Below are positions 1 to 6,988 of a DNA stretch of 52,522 nucleotides, piece by piece. How positions within the stretch are numbered: the stretch's first letter is position 1; each line of letters begins with the position of its first letter. Source of the stretch: an uncultured Mycoplasmatota bacterium (GTDB lineage: Bacteria > Bacillota_I > Bacilli_A > RF39 > UBA660); NCBI GenBank assembly GCA_947305065.1, contig CAMZCT010000009.1:1-52522 (forward strand), given 5' to 3'. A program made the position numbers and the translations under genes. Under the pieces are notes generated by a model. That model was not told where the DNA came from, ran no database searches, and saw only the letters and a list, made by a program, of their open reading frames with translations.

Positions 1-144
1 TCAGTAGATTCAGTCTCATCAACAGTTGAAGCATCAGTTTCTATTTCATCAGTAGATTCAGTCTCATCAACAGTTGGAGCATCAGTTTCTATTTCATCAG
101 TAGATTCAGTCTCATCAACAGTTGAAGCATCAGTTTCTATTTCA
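1..144. repeat. 48-bp tandem repeat, three copies
   Basis: Three in-frame 48-bp units (1-48, 49-96, 97-144) differ at a single base (A/G at the Ser/Pro codon of the middle copy). They encode the 16-residue repeat of the surface protein and may continue beyond the left edge. Near identity at DNA level suggests recent expansion. Confidence 0.95.
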
Positions 145-560
145 TCAGTAGTTTCCTTTTCTTCAGCTGCGGTTTCTGGAACACTTTCATCGATAGACTC
201 AGTTTCCACTTCTTCAGCTACGGTTTCTGGAACACTTTCATCGATAGACTCAGTTTCCACTTCTTCAGCTGGTATTTTTGGAACACTTTCATCGATAGAC
301 TCAGTTTCCACTTCTTCAGCTGGTATTCTTGGAACACTTTCATCAGTAGATTCAGTTTTGTTAGTACTATCTGTTTCTGGATAACTTTCAGCAACATTAC
401 TATCACTTTCTTGTTCAACTCTTGTTTGATTGGGCTCAGTATTTTTACCATTATAGTAATCATATAAGCCATAGGCTCCAATAGCTCCAATAATAGATAT
501 TGCTCCTGTAACTAAAATAGCTGCAGTAAAATTACTAAATTTTTTCCTTTTTCTATACAT
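1..560 (-). CDS. Repeat-rich membrane-anchored surface protein (partial)
   Basis: The reading frame starts with ATG at 560 on the minus strand and is still open at the window edge, so the C-terminus is missing. A strong Shine-Dalgarno (AAGGGGGA) precedes the ATG. The first 12 residues are basic (MYRKRKKFSNF), followed by a hydrophobic segment (about residues 13-33, ending AIGAYGLYDYY) that would act as a signal anchor. The rest is low-complexity Glu/Thr/Ser/Asp sequence built from two tandem repeat types: about 3.3 copies of a 17-residue unit (ESVPxxxAEEVETESID) and at least three copies of a 16-residue unit (TDEIETDASTVDETES). It looks like an extended stalk outside the membrane. Function is not recognisable; the missing end could carry an anchor or binding domain. 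Confidence 0.8.
   Translation of the reverse strand, partial: MYRKRKKFSNFTAAILVTGAISIIGAIGAYGLYDYYNGKNTEPNQTRVEQESDSNVAESYPETDSTNKTESTDESVPRIPAEEVETESIDESVPKIPAEEVETESIDESVPETVAEEVETESIDESVPETAAEEKETTDEIETDASTVDETESTDEIETDAPTVDETESTDEIETDASTVDETEST
178..350. repeat. 51-bp tandem repeat, 3.3 copies
   Basis: Units start at 178, 229 and 280, with a partial, diverged fourth at 331. Each begins GGAACACTTTCATC on the plus strand and encodes the 17-residue repeat of the minus-strand surface protein. Variation is concentrated in the codons just upstream of AEE. Confidence 0.95.
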
Positions 561-594
561 AATAATCCCCCTTAAACGATTAATAACACGAACT

Positions 595-622
595 ATTATA
601 ATTATTTTATAGAAATAGTCAA
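595..622 (-). promoter_or_regulatory. Promoter of the repeat-rich surface gene
   Basis: On the minus strand TTGACT (617-622) and TATAAT (595-600) are separated by 16 bp, a near-consensus housekeeping sigma promoter about 35 bp ahead of the ATG at 560. Confidence 0.8.
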
Positions 623-680
623 TTTTTTCTTAATATAATCCATTTTTTATGCTAGAATAACAACTTAGTAGGTGATACTT

Positions 681-1499
681 ATGATAAAAACTAAATTTAG
701 TGATTTTACTAAAGAAGAAAAAGAATATGCAATAAAATTATTAAACGCCCACAAACCAATGCCAGATATTAGAAAAAAAACTAGACTTAGTCATAATGAA
801 ATACTTGCTCTAATTGTTAAATATAATCTACCATATACCATTGACCAACTACCTGTTCTTAGTATTAACGATGAAAAAGTAATTATTACATCAGATAATC
901 ATAAAGGTAATAGATATGAAAATAAAAGATATGAAAAATTAATACAATATTATGCTAGAAGAAACAATATTAAAACGATAATTAATTGTGGCGATGAATT
1001 ACAATCTGATATTGACCCGTTTGTTTATGGAATCAATGGCCAAACAAAAGCTTACTTATCTGCTTATCCTGGAAAAAACATTACAACTATTTTCTTAGCG
1101 GGAAATCATGAATACAATGCGATAGAGAAAGATCCTGAAGTGTATGATATTTTAAAATCAAGAAAAGATATAAAATTCTTGGGATTGGGTTCGGCATACA
1201 TATTATGGCAGGGGCACTTAGTATTCCTACATCATACAATTTCTAAATTTGACTTAAAAATACCATATGCCCCAACTAGTATAAAGATATCAGGACATCA
1301 TCACTTTTTTAAAATAACTAAAGATAAAAATATTTATGCGCCAACAAGTTCTGATGATATAAAAAGAGCTGGAGCAATACCAGGATTTCTGATAGGAAGA
1401 ATGTATAACGGAAAAGTATCATTTGAATTAAATGGTTTTGGTAATTTTGGTAAAAATGTTGTTGAAAATGGTGTAGTATTAACTAGAAGTATCATATAA
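681..1499 (+). CDS. Calcineurin-like metallophosphoesterase
   Basis: 272 residues. The motif series of the metallophosphoesterase fold is present in order: SDNH for the usual DxH, NCGDE (GD), AGNHE (GNH), LHH and GHHH near the C-terminus. These are the expected dinuclear metal ligands, so it is probably an active phosphoesterase acting in the cytoplasm; the substrate is unknown. The first 60 residues form a helical, helix-turn-helix-like extension (RKKTRLSHNEILALIVKYN) that could bind nucleic acid or mediate contacts. The ATG at 681 is chosen over the in-frame GTG at 672 because the Shine-Dalgarno AGGTGAT (670-676) overlaps that GTG and is well spaced for 681. It sits 18 bp ahead of truB and probably shares its transcript. 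Confidence 0.85.
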   Translation: MIKTKFSDFTKEEKEYAIKLLNAHKPMPDIRKKTRLSHNEILALIVKYNLPYTIDQLPVLSINDEKVIITSDNHKGNRYENKRYEKLIQYYARRNNIKTIINCGDELQSDIDPFVYGINGQTKAYLSAYPGKNITTIFLAGNHEYNAIEKDPEVYDILKSRKDIKFLGLGSAYILWQGHLVFLHHTISKFDLKIPYAPTSIKISGHHHFFKITKDKNIYAPTSSDDIKRAGAIPGFLIGRMYNGKVSFELNGFGNFGKNVVENGVVLTRSII

Positions 1500-1517
1500 T
1501 AATATAGAGGTGTTCAT

Positions 1518-2375
1518 ATGAATGGTATCTTGCTTATAAATAAAGAAAAAGATTACACATCTCGTGATGTTGTAAATAAACTTATAAAAATACTACATAC
1601 TAATAAAATAGGGCACACAGGTACTTTAGATCCGATTGCTACTGGTGTACTAGTTATTACTATAGGTAAAGCTACTAAACTATGTGATTTATTAACTAGT
1701 GAAAAGAAAGAATATATTGCTACTATGAAATTAGGAATAGAAACCGATACTCTTGATATAACTGGTAACATAGTAGAAGAAAAAGCATACAAAGTTAATG
1801 AAGAACAAATAAAAAAAGTATTAAATTCTTTTCTAGGTAAAAGTATTCAAGAAGTACCTAAATATTCCGCAGTAAAAGTCAATGGAAAAAAATTGTATGA
1901 ATATGCTAGAAATAATATTGAAATAGAATTACCAAAAAGAGAAATACTTGTTGAATCAATAGAGTTAATGTCTTATAAAGATGATTTAATAACTTTCAAA
2001 TGTTTAGTATCTAAAGGAACTTATATAAGAAGTTTAATAAGAGATATAGCATATAAATTAAATACAGTAGGTACTATGACAGATTTAATAAGAACAAAAC
2101 AAGGTATTTTCAATATCGAAGATTCTTATACAATAGACGATATAGAAAAAGGTAATTATAAGTTAATATCTTATGAAGAAGCTCTTAGTAATAATGAAAT
2201 AATTGATATAGACGAAGATACTTTTAATAAGGTAGTAAATGGTTCTATAATAGATAAAACCTTTAATAATAAAATAGCTTTATTAAGATATCAAAAAAAT
2301 ATTGTTGCTATATATCAAGAATACTCTAAAGATAACACTAAAGCTAAACCATATATAATGTTGATAACGAGATAG
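1518..2375 (+). CDS. truB: tRNA pseudouridine(55) synthase TruB
   Basis: 285 residues. It makes pseudouridine 55 in the T-loop of tRNAs. The N-terminus MNGILLINKEKDYTS and the signature GHTGTLDPIATGVL, with catalytic Asp38, are diagnostic; SKGTYIRSLIRDIA in the middle is the second conserved TruB block. The C-terminal part (about residues 220-285) is a short PUA-like tail. The ATG has a Shine-Dalgarno AGAGGTG. It lies in the usual Bacillota translation and envelope neighbourhood (truB, cdsA, rseP), but ribF, often next to truB, is not here. A hairpin terminator straddles its stop codon. Confidence 0.96.
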   Translation: MNGILLINKEKDYTSRDVVNKLIKILHTNKIGHTGTLDPIATGVLVITIGKATKLCDLLTSEKKEYIATMKLGIETDTLDITGNIVEEKAYKVNEEQIKKVLNSFLGKSIQEVPKYSAVKVNGKKLYEYARNNIEIELPKREILVESIELMSYKDDLITFKCLVSKGTYIRSLIRDIAYKLNTVGTMTDLIRTKQGIFNIEDSYTIDDIEKGNYKLISYEEALSNNEIIDIDEDTFNKVVNGSIIDKTFNNKIALLRYQKNIVAIYQEYSKDNTKAKPYIMLITR

Positions 2376-2392
2376 TTATCAACATTTTCTTT
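2357..2392 (+). terminator. Terminator of truB
   Basis: A 12-bp perfect stem, AATGTTGATAAC (2357-2368) with GTTATCAACATT (2375-2386), loop GAGATA, is followed by TTCTTT. It overlaps the last codons of truB. Confidence 0.75.
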
Positions 2393-2394
2393 CC

Positions 2395-2423
2395 TTGAAT
2401 AAAAACAATAATAATAGTATAAT
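2395..2423 (+). promoter_or_regulatory. Promoter of cdsA
   Basis: TTGAAT (2395-2400) and TATAAT (2418-2423) are 17 bp apart, about 40 bp ahead of the cdsA start. This places the promoter inside the longer open frame that begins at 2395 and argues against that upstream start. Confidence 0.75.
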
Positions 2424-2460
2424 TTTTTATGTAAGTAATCTTACTATGGAGGATTTTTTT

Positions 2461-3273
2461 ATGAAACAAAGAGTAATTAGTGCTATAGTAGCAGCAATAA
2501 TTGTAATACCTATTTTTTTATTAGGTGGATGGGTATTTAACTTAGGAGTAGTTGCATTAGGCATATTAGCATATTTAGAAATAGTCAAACTAAAAGAAAG
2601 TCATGGGACCTTACCTAATAACGTTAGAATAATAGGTTTATTATGTTTAGTTTTAACAATACTAAGTGGATTTGACCTAGGATTTTCTAGTGGTGGTATT
2701 ACATATTTAGCAATTGGTACAGCTATATTGTTATTAATACCAGCTGTATTTGATGAAAAAGAAAAATATACTACTAGAGATGCCTTTTATTTAACTGGTT
2801 TTATAACCATAGTTGGAACATTTTTAAATCTATTAATAGTAGTACGTAATCAATTAAATGGCCAATGGGTATTATTATACTTAGTACTGATCGCAGTTTT
2901 AACAGATACTTTCGCTTATATAATTGGAAGCTTAATAGGTAAACACAAATTAATACCAAGTGTATCACCTGAAAAAAGTGTTGAAGGAAGTGTAGCTGGC
3001 TCATTAGTAGGAACAATTATACCAGTTATATATTATCAAATGGTTATATCTAGTAATTTAAATATAATAGTTGTTGTAATAATGACTTTAGTATTGAGTA
3101 TACTAGGACAAGTAGGGGATTTATTCTTCAGTAAAATTAAAAGAGAAAATAAGATTAAAGACTTTTCTAATATCATGCCTGGACATGGTGGAATACTAGA
3201 TCGTTTAGATAGTCTTACATTTATAACTGTCGGATATGCAGTTATAGTTAGTATTATAAATTTATTAGTATAA
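2461..3273 (+). CDS. cdsA: Phosphatidate cytidylyltransferase (CDP-diacylglycerol synthase)
   Basis: 270 residues. It converts phosphatidic acid and CTP to CDP-diacylglycerol, the precursor of membrane phospholipids. It is polytopic, with hydrophobic helices throughout, and has the CdsA C-terminal signature: SPEKSVEGSVAGS, then KDFSNIMPGHGGILDRLDS. The ATG at 2461 follows TATGGAGG with good spacing; the frame is open from 2395, but the promoter lies there. dxr, which commonly separates cdsA from rseP in Bacillota, is absent here: rseP starts 9 bp after the cdsA stop, so the two are co-transcribed. Confidence 0.96.
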   Translation: MKQRVISAIVAAIIVIPIFLLGGWVFNLGVVALGILAYLEIVKLKESHGTLPNNVRIIGLLCLVLTILSGFDLGFSSGGITYLAIGTAILLLIPAVFDEKEKYTTRDAFYLTGFITIVGTFLNLLIVVRNQLNGQWVLLYLVLIAVLTDTFAYIIGSLIGKHKLIPSVSPEKSVEGSVAGSLVGTIIPVIYYQMVISSNLNIIVVVIMTLVLSILGQVGDLFFSKIKRENKIKDFSNIMPGHGGILDRLDSLTFITVGYAVIVSIINLLV

Positions 3274-3282
3274 GGTGATAAG

Positions 3283-4344
3283 ATGGGAACAATATTAAAC
3301 ATATTATTATTTATATTCATTCTAGGTATATTAGTATTTGTTCATGAATTTGGGCATTTTTTGACCGCTAAAAGAAGTGGAGTATATATCTATGAGTTTT
3401 CTATAGGTATGGGACCAGAAGTTAAATCAATAAAAGGTAAAGATGGAGTTAAATATTCTATCAGGGCTTTACCTCTTGGTGGATACGTTCAAATGGCGGG
3501 CGAAATATACGAAGATGATGATACAAAAATAATACCAAAAGAAAAATTTATGTGTAATCGTCCTTGGTACCAAAGATTAGTAATATTAGTAGCAGGAGTA
3601 TTTAATAACTTCTTACTAGCTATCGTAATATTAGTATTAATCGGTGCAATTTGGGGGAGTCCTTCTTTAGTACCAGAAGTTGGTAAAGTAATGGAAGGCT
3701 ACCCAGCTGAAAAAGCCGGAATGCAAGCCGGAGATATTATTAAATCAATTAATGGTAGTAAAATAACTACATGGGATAAAGCTCAATTATTATTACTTCT
3801 AAAAGATAAAGATGATGTATATGAAATAAAAGTAGAGCACCCAGATAAAACAGTAGAAACATTAAAAATTAAACCAAAACTAGTTAAAGACGAAAAAGGT
3901 AATGAAAGTAAAATGTTTGGTATTCAAACTACGGGAGAAGTTAAACATGGCTTTTTGAACGCTATTAAATATGGCTTTGAAAAGTTCTGTTCAACTGTTG
4001 AACAAATGTGGTTAACAGTTGTTAGTTTATTTAACGGTGGCTTATCAGTAAAATCATTATCAGGTCCAGTAGGAATTTATACCGTAGTTGGTGCTTCCAG
4101 AAAATCAGGAATACAAAGTGTTCTATTCTTAATTGCTTACTTAAGTATGAATTTAGGTTTAATGAATATTCTTCCAATTCCTGCCCTAGATGGTGGACAC
4201 GTTTTATTCTTAATTATTGAAAAAATAACAGGTAGAAAGATTAATGCTGAAATTGAAAGTAAGATAACAGTGTTCTTCTTCTTCCTACTTATTGCTCTAA
4301 TGATATACGTTACAATATTCGATATAATGAGGATATTTGGTTAA
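3283..4344 (+). CDS. rseP: RseP-type site-2 intramembrane zinc metalloprotease
   Basis: 353 residues. The S2P motif HEFGH (His21, Glu22, His25) sits in the first membrane helix and the second metal motif LPIPALDGGH in a late helix. Between them is a PDZ domain (about residues 130-200, containing EKAGMQAGDIIKSINGS). Members cleave membrane-tethered regulators and leftover signal peptides within the bilayer. Length and order are standard for the RasP/RseP family. It directly follows cdsA. The window also holds a membrane-tethered XRE regulator (40287-41330), a possible type of substrate, but no direct link is visible. Confidence 0.95.
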   Translation: MGTILNILLFIFILGILVFVHEFGHFLTAKRSGVYIYEFSIGMGPEVKSIKGKDGVKYSIRALPLGGYVQMAGEIYEDDDTKIIPKEKFMCNRPWYQRLVILVAGVFNNFLLAIVILVLIGAIWGSPSLVPEVGKVMEGYPAEKAGMQAGDIIKSINGSKITTWDKAQLLLLLKDKDDVYEIKVEHPDKTVETLKIKPKLVKDEKGNESKMFGIQTTGEVKHGFLNAIKYGFEKFCSTVEQMWLTVVSLFNGGLSVKSLSGPVGIYTVVGASRKSGIQSVLFLIAYLSMNLGLMNILPIPALDGGHVLFLIIEKITGRKINAEIESKITVFFFFLLIALMIYVTIFDIMRIFG

Positions 4345-4351
4345 AAAACAT

Positions 4352-4380
4352 TTGCAAAATAGTATTTATTATGCTATTAT
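4352..4380 (+). promoter_or_regulatory. Promoter of tRNA-Met
   Basis: TTGCAA (4352-4357), a 17-bp spacer and TATTAT (4375-4380) lie just downstream of rseP, placing a transcription start near 4387, about 25 bp before the tRNA. Confidence 0.7.
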
Positions 4381-4383
4381 TAC

Positions 4384-4406
4384 CTTAGTCATTTCAAATG
4401 ACTAAG
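4384..4406 (+). repeat. Perfect 11-bp palindrome ahead of tRNA-Met
   Basis: CTTAGTCATTT (4384-4394) and AAATGACTAAG (4396-4406) are perfect inverted repeats around one base. It could end rseP transcription (only a weak TTTA tail follows), be a protein-binding site over the tRNA start point, or be a 5' leader hairpin for tRNA processing. Confidence 0.6.
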
Positions 4407-4411
4407 TTTAT

Positions 4412-4488
4412 GGCGCTGTAGCTCAGTTGGCTAGAGCAACCGGTTCATACCCGGTAGGTCGTGTGTTCGAATCACACCGGCGCTACCA
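4412..4488 (+). tRNA. tRNA-Met (CAT), elongator type
   Basis: A 77-nt cloverleaf with encoded CCA. The acceptor GGCGCTG pairs with CGGCGCT (with G1-U72, as in Bacillus elongator tRNA-Met), the D-arm is GCTC...GAGC, the anticodon arm is ACCGG-TTCATAC-CCGGT with CAT anticodon, and the T-arm is GTGTG-TTCGAAT-CACAC. CAT could also be tRNA-Ile2 before lysidine modification, but the overall sequence matches elongator Met better. Confidence 0.95.
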
Positions 4489-4500
4489 TTAAGAATTTTA

Positions 4501-4527
4501 CTCGAACATATTTTGTTCGGGTTTTTA
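4501..4527 (+). terminator. Terminator of tRNA-Met
   Basis: Stem CTCGAACA (4501-4508) with TGTTCGGG (4514-4521), followed by a run of T. Confidence 0.85.
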
Positions 4528-4570
4528 TTTATACTTTTATGTGTATTAAAGTAGATTTTTTTAAACAAAT

Positions 4571-4605
4571 AAAAAGATGATTATGTATCATTATCATCTT
4601 TTTTT
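4571..4605. terminator. Bidirectional terminator
   Basis: A-rich and T-rich flanks surround a stem AAAAAGATGAT / ATCATCTTTTT, so it can end transcription from either side: the tRNA unit from the left and the Ppx-like gene with its decayed partner from the right. Confidence 0.75.
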
Positions 4606-4701
4606 AATTCTAACTTTTATTCCTTTGCTCTCAAGTTATTCTTTTAATTCAATTATTTCTGTAAGTGATTTTCTAAAACTTCCACTTATTACTACTTTCA
4701 T
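4594..4701 (-). pseudogene. Truncated gene remnant (MKVVISGSFRK...)
   Basis: On the minus strand an ATG at 4701, behind a Shine-Dalgarno (AAGGGGG), opens MKVVISGSFRKSLTEIIELKE and hits TAA at 4636-4638. The frame then continues LESKGIKVRIKKR before TGA at 4594-4596, entering the terminator. The start resembles a Rossmann-like protein (nucleoside 2-deoxyribosyltransferase-type N-termini begin this way), but only about 34 codons remain, so it reads as a 5' remnant with an internal stop. It lies 21 bp after the Ppx-like gene, of which it was probably an operon partner. Confidence 0.6.
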
Positions 4702-4722
4702 TTTTACCCCCTTAAAATGAAA

Positions 4723-5619
4723 CTAATTTAAATCATTTATAACACCATTAATTAAATTCAAATCTGATGGAATAATCCATTTAACATTTGCTTTTTTAAA
4801 TAGTACCAATGGAATAATTGCTCCGCTTCTAGCTCCGTCCATCCATTTTGGATTTGATGGCATTAAGGCATATAATTCGTCTAATGACATATTATACAAT
4901 ACTTTTTCAGTCCCTGCGACATAGTCCTCTAATGTAAGCATGTATTTATGAGTATTATCATTAAATAAGGTGTTTTCAATTAAGTTAAATCCTGCTAATA
5001 ATTCAAATCTTTCTTCGCCACCAGTAAATATAGCACAGTCATAATCTTTATCTAAAACTACATCACTAAGTTTATCCGTAATGAATTGTTCCATTTCTTC
5101 TAGGGTATTACCACTATATTTTTCATTAACTTTATCAAAGTTATTTAATAAATCAGCAACACCAACATTAATATTTTGAGTATTAGTTATATCTTTACCA
5201 ACAAAAGTTACTAATTCAGTTGTTTTACCACCCATGTTTATAATTAATACTTTCTTACCATTGTAATCATTTTGCATTGCTTTACCTAAATAGTAATTTT
5301 CAATACCATGACTTATAATATTAAAATGTAAGTCAAATTTATCATTAAATAGTTTAACTAATTCTTGTTTTCTTTCTTGAACTAAATTTCTAAAAATACC
5401 CGTAACATAAATATTTGTATTATAGTATTTTAAGTTATATTTATTTTTGATTTCTTCAAAGTATTCGCATAGCTCTTTTAAATTACTTTCACTAATTCCT
5501 TTTTCTGCATCAAAATCATTTTTAAAATAAATTGAATGTTCTTCTAATAGTTTTAATTCATTTTCAAAACAATAAACTTTTATTGTTGATGAACCAAGAT
5601 CAATATAATAATTCTTCAC
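4723..5619 (-). CDS. Ppx/GppA-like phosphatase (actin-like ATPase fold)
   Basis: 298 residues. The N-terminal phosphate-1 motif DLGSSTIKVY and the mid-protein motif NMGGKTTELV match the exopolyphosphatase / guanosine pentaphosphatase family, which act on polyphosphate or pppGpp; FTGGEER is a later glycine motif. It covers little more than the ASKHA catalytic core, and the exact substrate is uncertain. Two starts are possible: ATG at 5628 directly abuts the Shine-Dalgarno AGGAG with no spacer, whereas GTG at 5619 is 9 nt from it and gives MKNYYIDLGSS, so 5619 is preferred. A decayed gene follows 21 bp downstream. Confidence 0.75.
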   Translation of the reverse strand: MKNYYIDLGSSTIKVYCFENELKLLEEHSIYFKNDFDAEKGISESNLKELCEYFEEIKNKYNLKYYNTNIYVTGIFRNLVQERKQELVKLFNDKFDLHFNIISHGIENYYLGKAMQNDYNGKKVLIINMGGKTTELVTFVGKDITNTQNINVGVADLLNNFDKVNEKYSGNTLEEMEQFITDKLSDVVLDKDYDCAIFTGGEERFELLAGFNLIENTLFNDNTHKYMLTLEDYVAGTEKVLYNMSLDELYALMPSNPKWMDGARSGAIIPLVLFKKANVKWIIPSDLNLINGVINDLN

Positions 5620-5770
5620 TTTAACCATCTCCTATAAATATTTTAACACAAATATTCACTTTTTTAGAGACATTATGAATCATTTATGGCAAAACGTATT
5701 TAGTGATTAGTTATTTATCAACTATTCCTAAGGTTTCGGATATATTATTTGTCCGTACCATTTAGTTAAT

Positions 5771-5797
5771 AACTCTAACAATAGTTAGAGTTTTTTT
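5771..5797 (+). terminator. Rho-independent terminator with no upstream plus-strand gene
   Basis: Perfect 9-bp stem AACTCTAAC (5771-5779) / GTTAGAGTT (5784-5792), loop AATA, then TTTTT. No plus-strand gene precedes it: 5629-5770 holds no ORF with a start signal. It could end a small RNA or act as an attenuator before the SUKH gene. Confidence 0.8.
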
Positions 5798-5886
5798 ATA
5801 AATATATATTTTATAGATATATATAGTATAATAATCATGTAAATGTTACTAAATTATTTTTAGTCATTATTAGGAGGTATAAAGAC

Positions 5887-6318
5887 ATGAATAACACTAG
5901 ATTAAAGAATATTATCGATAATTTAAATATAAAAGGAAAAATGAGGTATATTGAAGGAGTGACCCCAAAACAAGTTATTGATTTTGAAAAAACAAATGGA
6001 GTTAAACTACCACAACAATATAAAGATTGGTTAGAATATTCTGATGGTGGTGACCTATTCCTACCTGCTGGAATTCAATTATTTGGTGTTGCACATAAAC
6101 CATTAATTAATATTGGCAATGAATGGGATATATCCGATTCAAGCTCAAAATATATAACTATTGGAGCCCTTGCAACCGGAGATTCAATATTATGTGAAAA
6201 GAACAATGAACGTATTTCAATATTTAATCACGAAGGAAGTAGAATAGAAGAAGATGAAGTTTATTCGAATTTTTATGAATTTCTAAATGACTTACCAAAT
6301 ATACTAGGTATTGATTAA
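5887..6318 (+). CDS. SUKH (SMI1/KNR4) domain protein
   Basis: 143 residues forming a single SUKH domain: the core LPQQYKDWLEYSDGGDLF with the following GIQLFGV is typical. In bacteria SUKH proteins are often immunity proteins to polymorphic toxins, but many stand alone with unknown roles. No toxin gene is adjacent, so an orphan immunity or housekeeping role is equally possible. The ATG has an excellent Shine-Dalgarno (TTAGGAGGT). A possible -10 (TATAAT, about 5827-5832) lies after the upstream terminator. A convergent terminator follows. Confidence 0.8.
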   Translation: MNNTRLKNIIDNLNIKGKMRYIEGVTPKQVIDFEKTNGVKLPQQYKDWLEYSDGGDLFLPAGIQLFGVAHKPLINIGNEWDISDSSSKYITIGALATGDSILCEKNNERISIFNHEGSRIEEDEVYSNFYEFLNDLPNILGID

Positions 6319-6433
6319 ATTATTATTAAAATCCTTGCATTAAAAATATTGTCTACTATGAAAATATTCAAGATATTAACAATATTATTACTGATTTTAC
6401 TAATGAGTATCAAAATAATAGAACAATATAATA

Positions 6434-6460
6434 AAACAACTTCAATGAAGTTGTTTTTAA
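6434..6460. terminator. Bidirectional terminator between convergent genes
   Basis: AAAACAACTTCA pairs with TGAAGTTGTTTT, with T on the right and A on the left. It ends the SUKH gene and the minus-strand operon that stops at 6457. Confidence 0.8.
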
Positions 6461-6972
6461 ATTCCTATTGTAGGACTTTGCCCTTTTTCTAAAGAATTAC
6501 TTATTTCTTTATATTTACTATTATAATCTTCAATTAATTTATCACTATAAGGTTTAAAATTAATTTTGATATGACAATTATTTAAATTATATAGATGAAC
6601 TCCAGCAAAAGTACCACCTCTAATTCCTTGTTCTACAGAAAAATTTGTTAAACCTACTGTATCACTTTCTAAAAAGGCTAGTAAATCATTTAATACTTGT
6701 TCATATAATACTTCCCAATGATTATGTTCTATTCCCAAGTTTAAATGCTTATCATATGTTTCTCTTTTTCTAGGAACACTAATATCTAAAGTACACATGC
6801 TTTTTCCTTCAATTGTATAATAACCAAACTCTATATTAACTGTAGCTTTAAACGGATTAATCTGTTCATTTCCTAAATCTTCATCAGCCAATATATCATT
6901 TATATAACCAATAATTGTTTTAGATTTTTCTATAGCAACCAATTGTGCTTCAGCTTTTTTTATATTAATCAC
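6457..6972 (-). CDS. Conserved-looking hypothetical protein
   Basis: 171 residues, no signal peptide or membrane segment, so cytoplasmic. No family recognised. It has a helical N-terminus (residues 1-30), a beta-rich middle with several hydrophobic strands (ATVNIEFGYYTIEG, CTLDISVPRKR), a Gly-rich turn GIRGGTFAGVHLYNL and a charged helical tail. The start is GTG at 6972 with only a weak upstream purine run. It lies 16 bp downstream of the C26-VanY fusion gene on the same strand, so the two are probably one operon, and translation may depend on the upstream gene. Confidence 0.7.
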   Translation of the reverse strand: MINIKKAEAQLVAIEKSKTIIGYINDILADEDLGNEQINPFKATVNIEFGYYTIEGKSMCTLDISVPRKRETYDKHLNLGIEHNHWEVLYEQVLNDLLAFLESDTVGLTNFSVEQGIRGGTFAGVHLYNLNNCHIKINFKPYSDKLIEDYNSKYKEISNSLEKGQSPTIGI

Positions 6973-6988
6973 ATCCCATCAATAGTAT

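Noticed and set aside
1..350. Regular direct repeats resembling a CRISPR array
   Set aside because: The repeats are contiguous, without unique spacers, multiples of three and in one open reading frame; they are protein repeats.
1553..1792. Opposite-strand ORFs inside truB and many other genes
   Set aside because: They lie wholly within well-supported genes, have no ribosome sites and show no family similarity.
2395..2460. Upstream extension of cdsA (MNKNNNNSIIF...)
   Set aside because: It contains the promoter (2395-2423) and the real Shine-Dalgarno lies before 2461.
5887..6318. Toxin-immunity pair with the SUKH protein
   Set aside because: No toxin gene lies on either side; the neighbours are a Ppx-like gene and an unrelated operon on the other strand.
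6358..6492. Small hydrophobic ORF (MKIFKILTILLLILLMSIKI...) on the plus strand
   Set aside because: No ribosome site, runs through a terminator into the 3' end of the opposing gene; hydrophobicity comes from AT-rich sequence.
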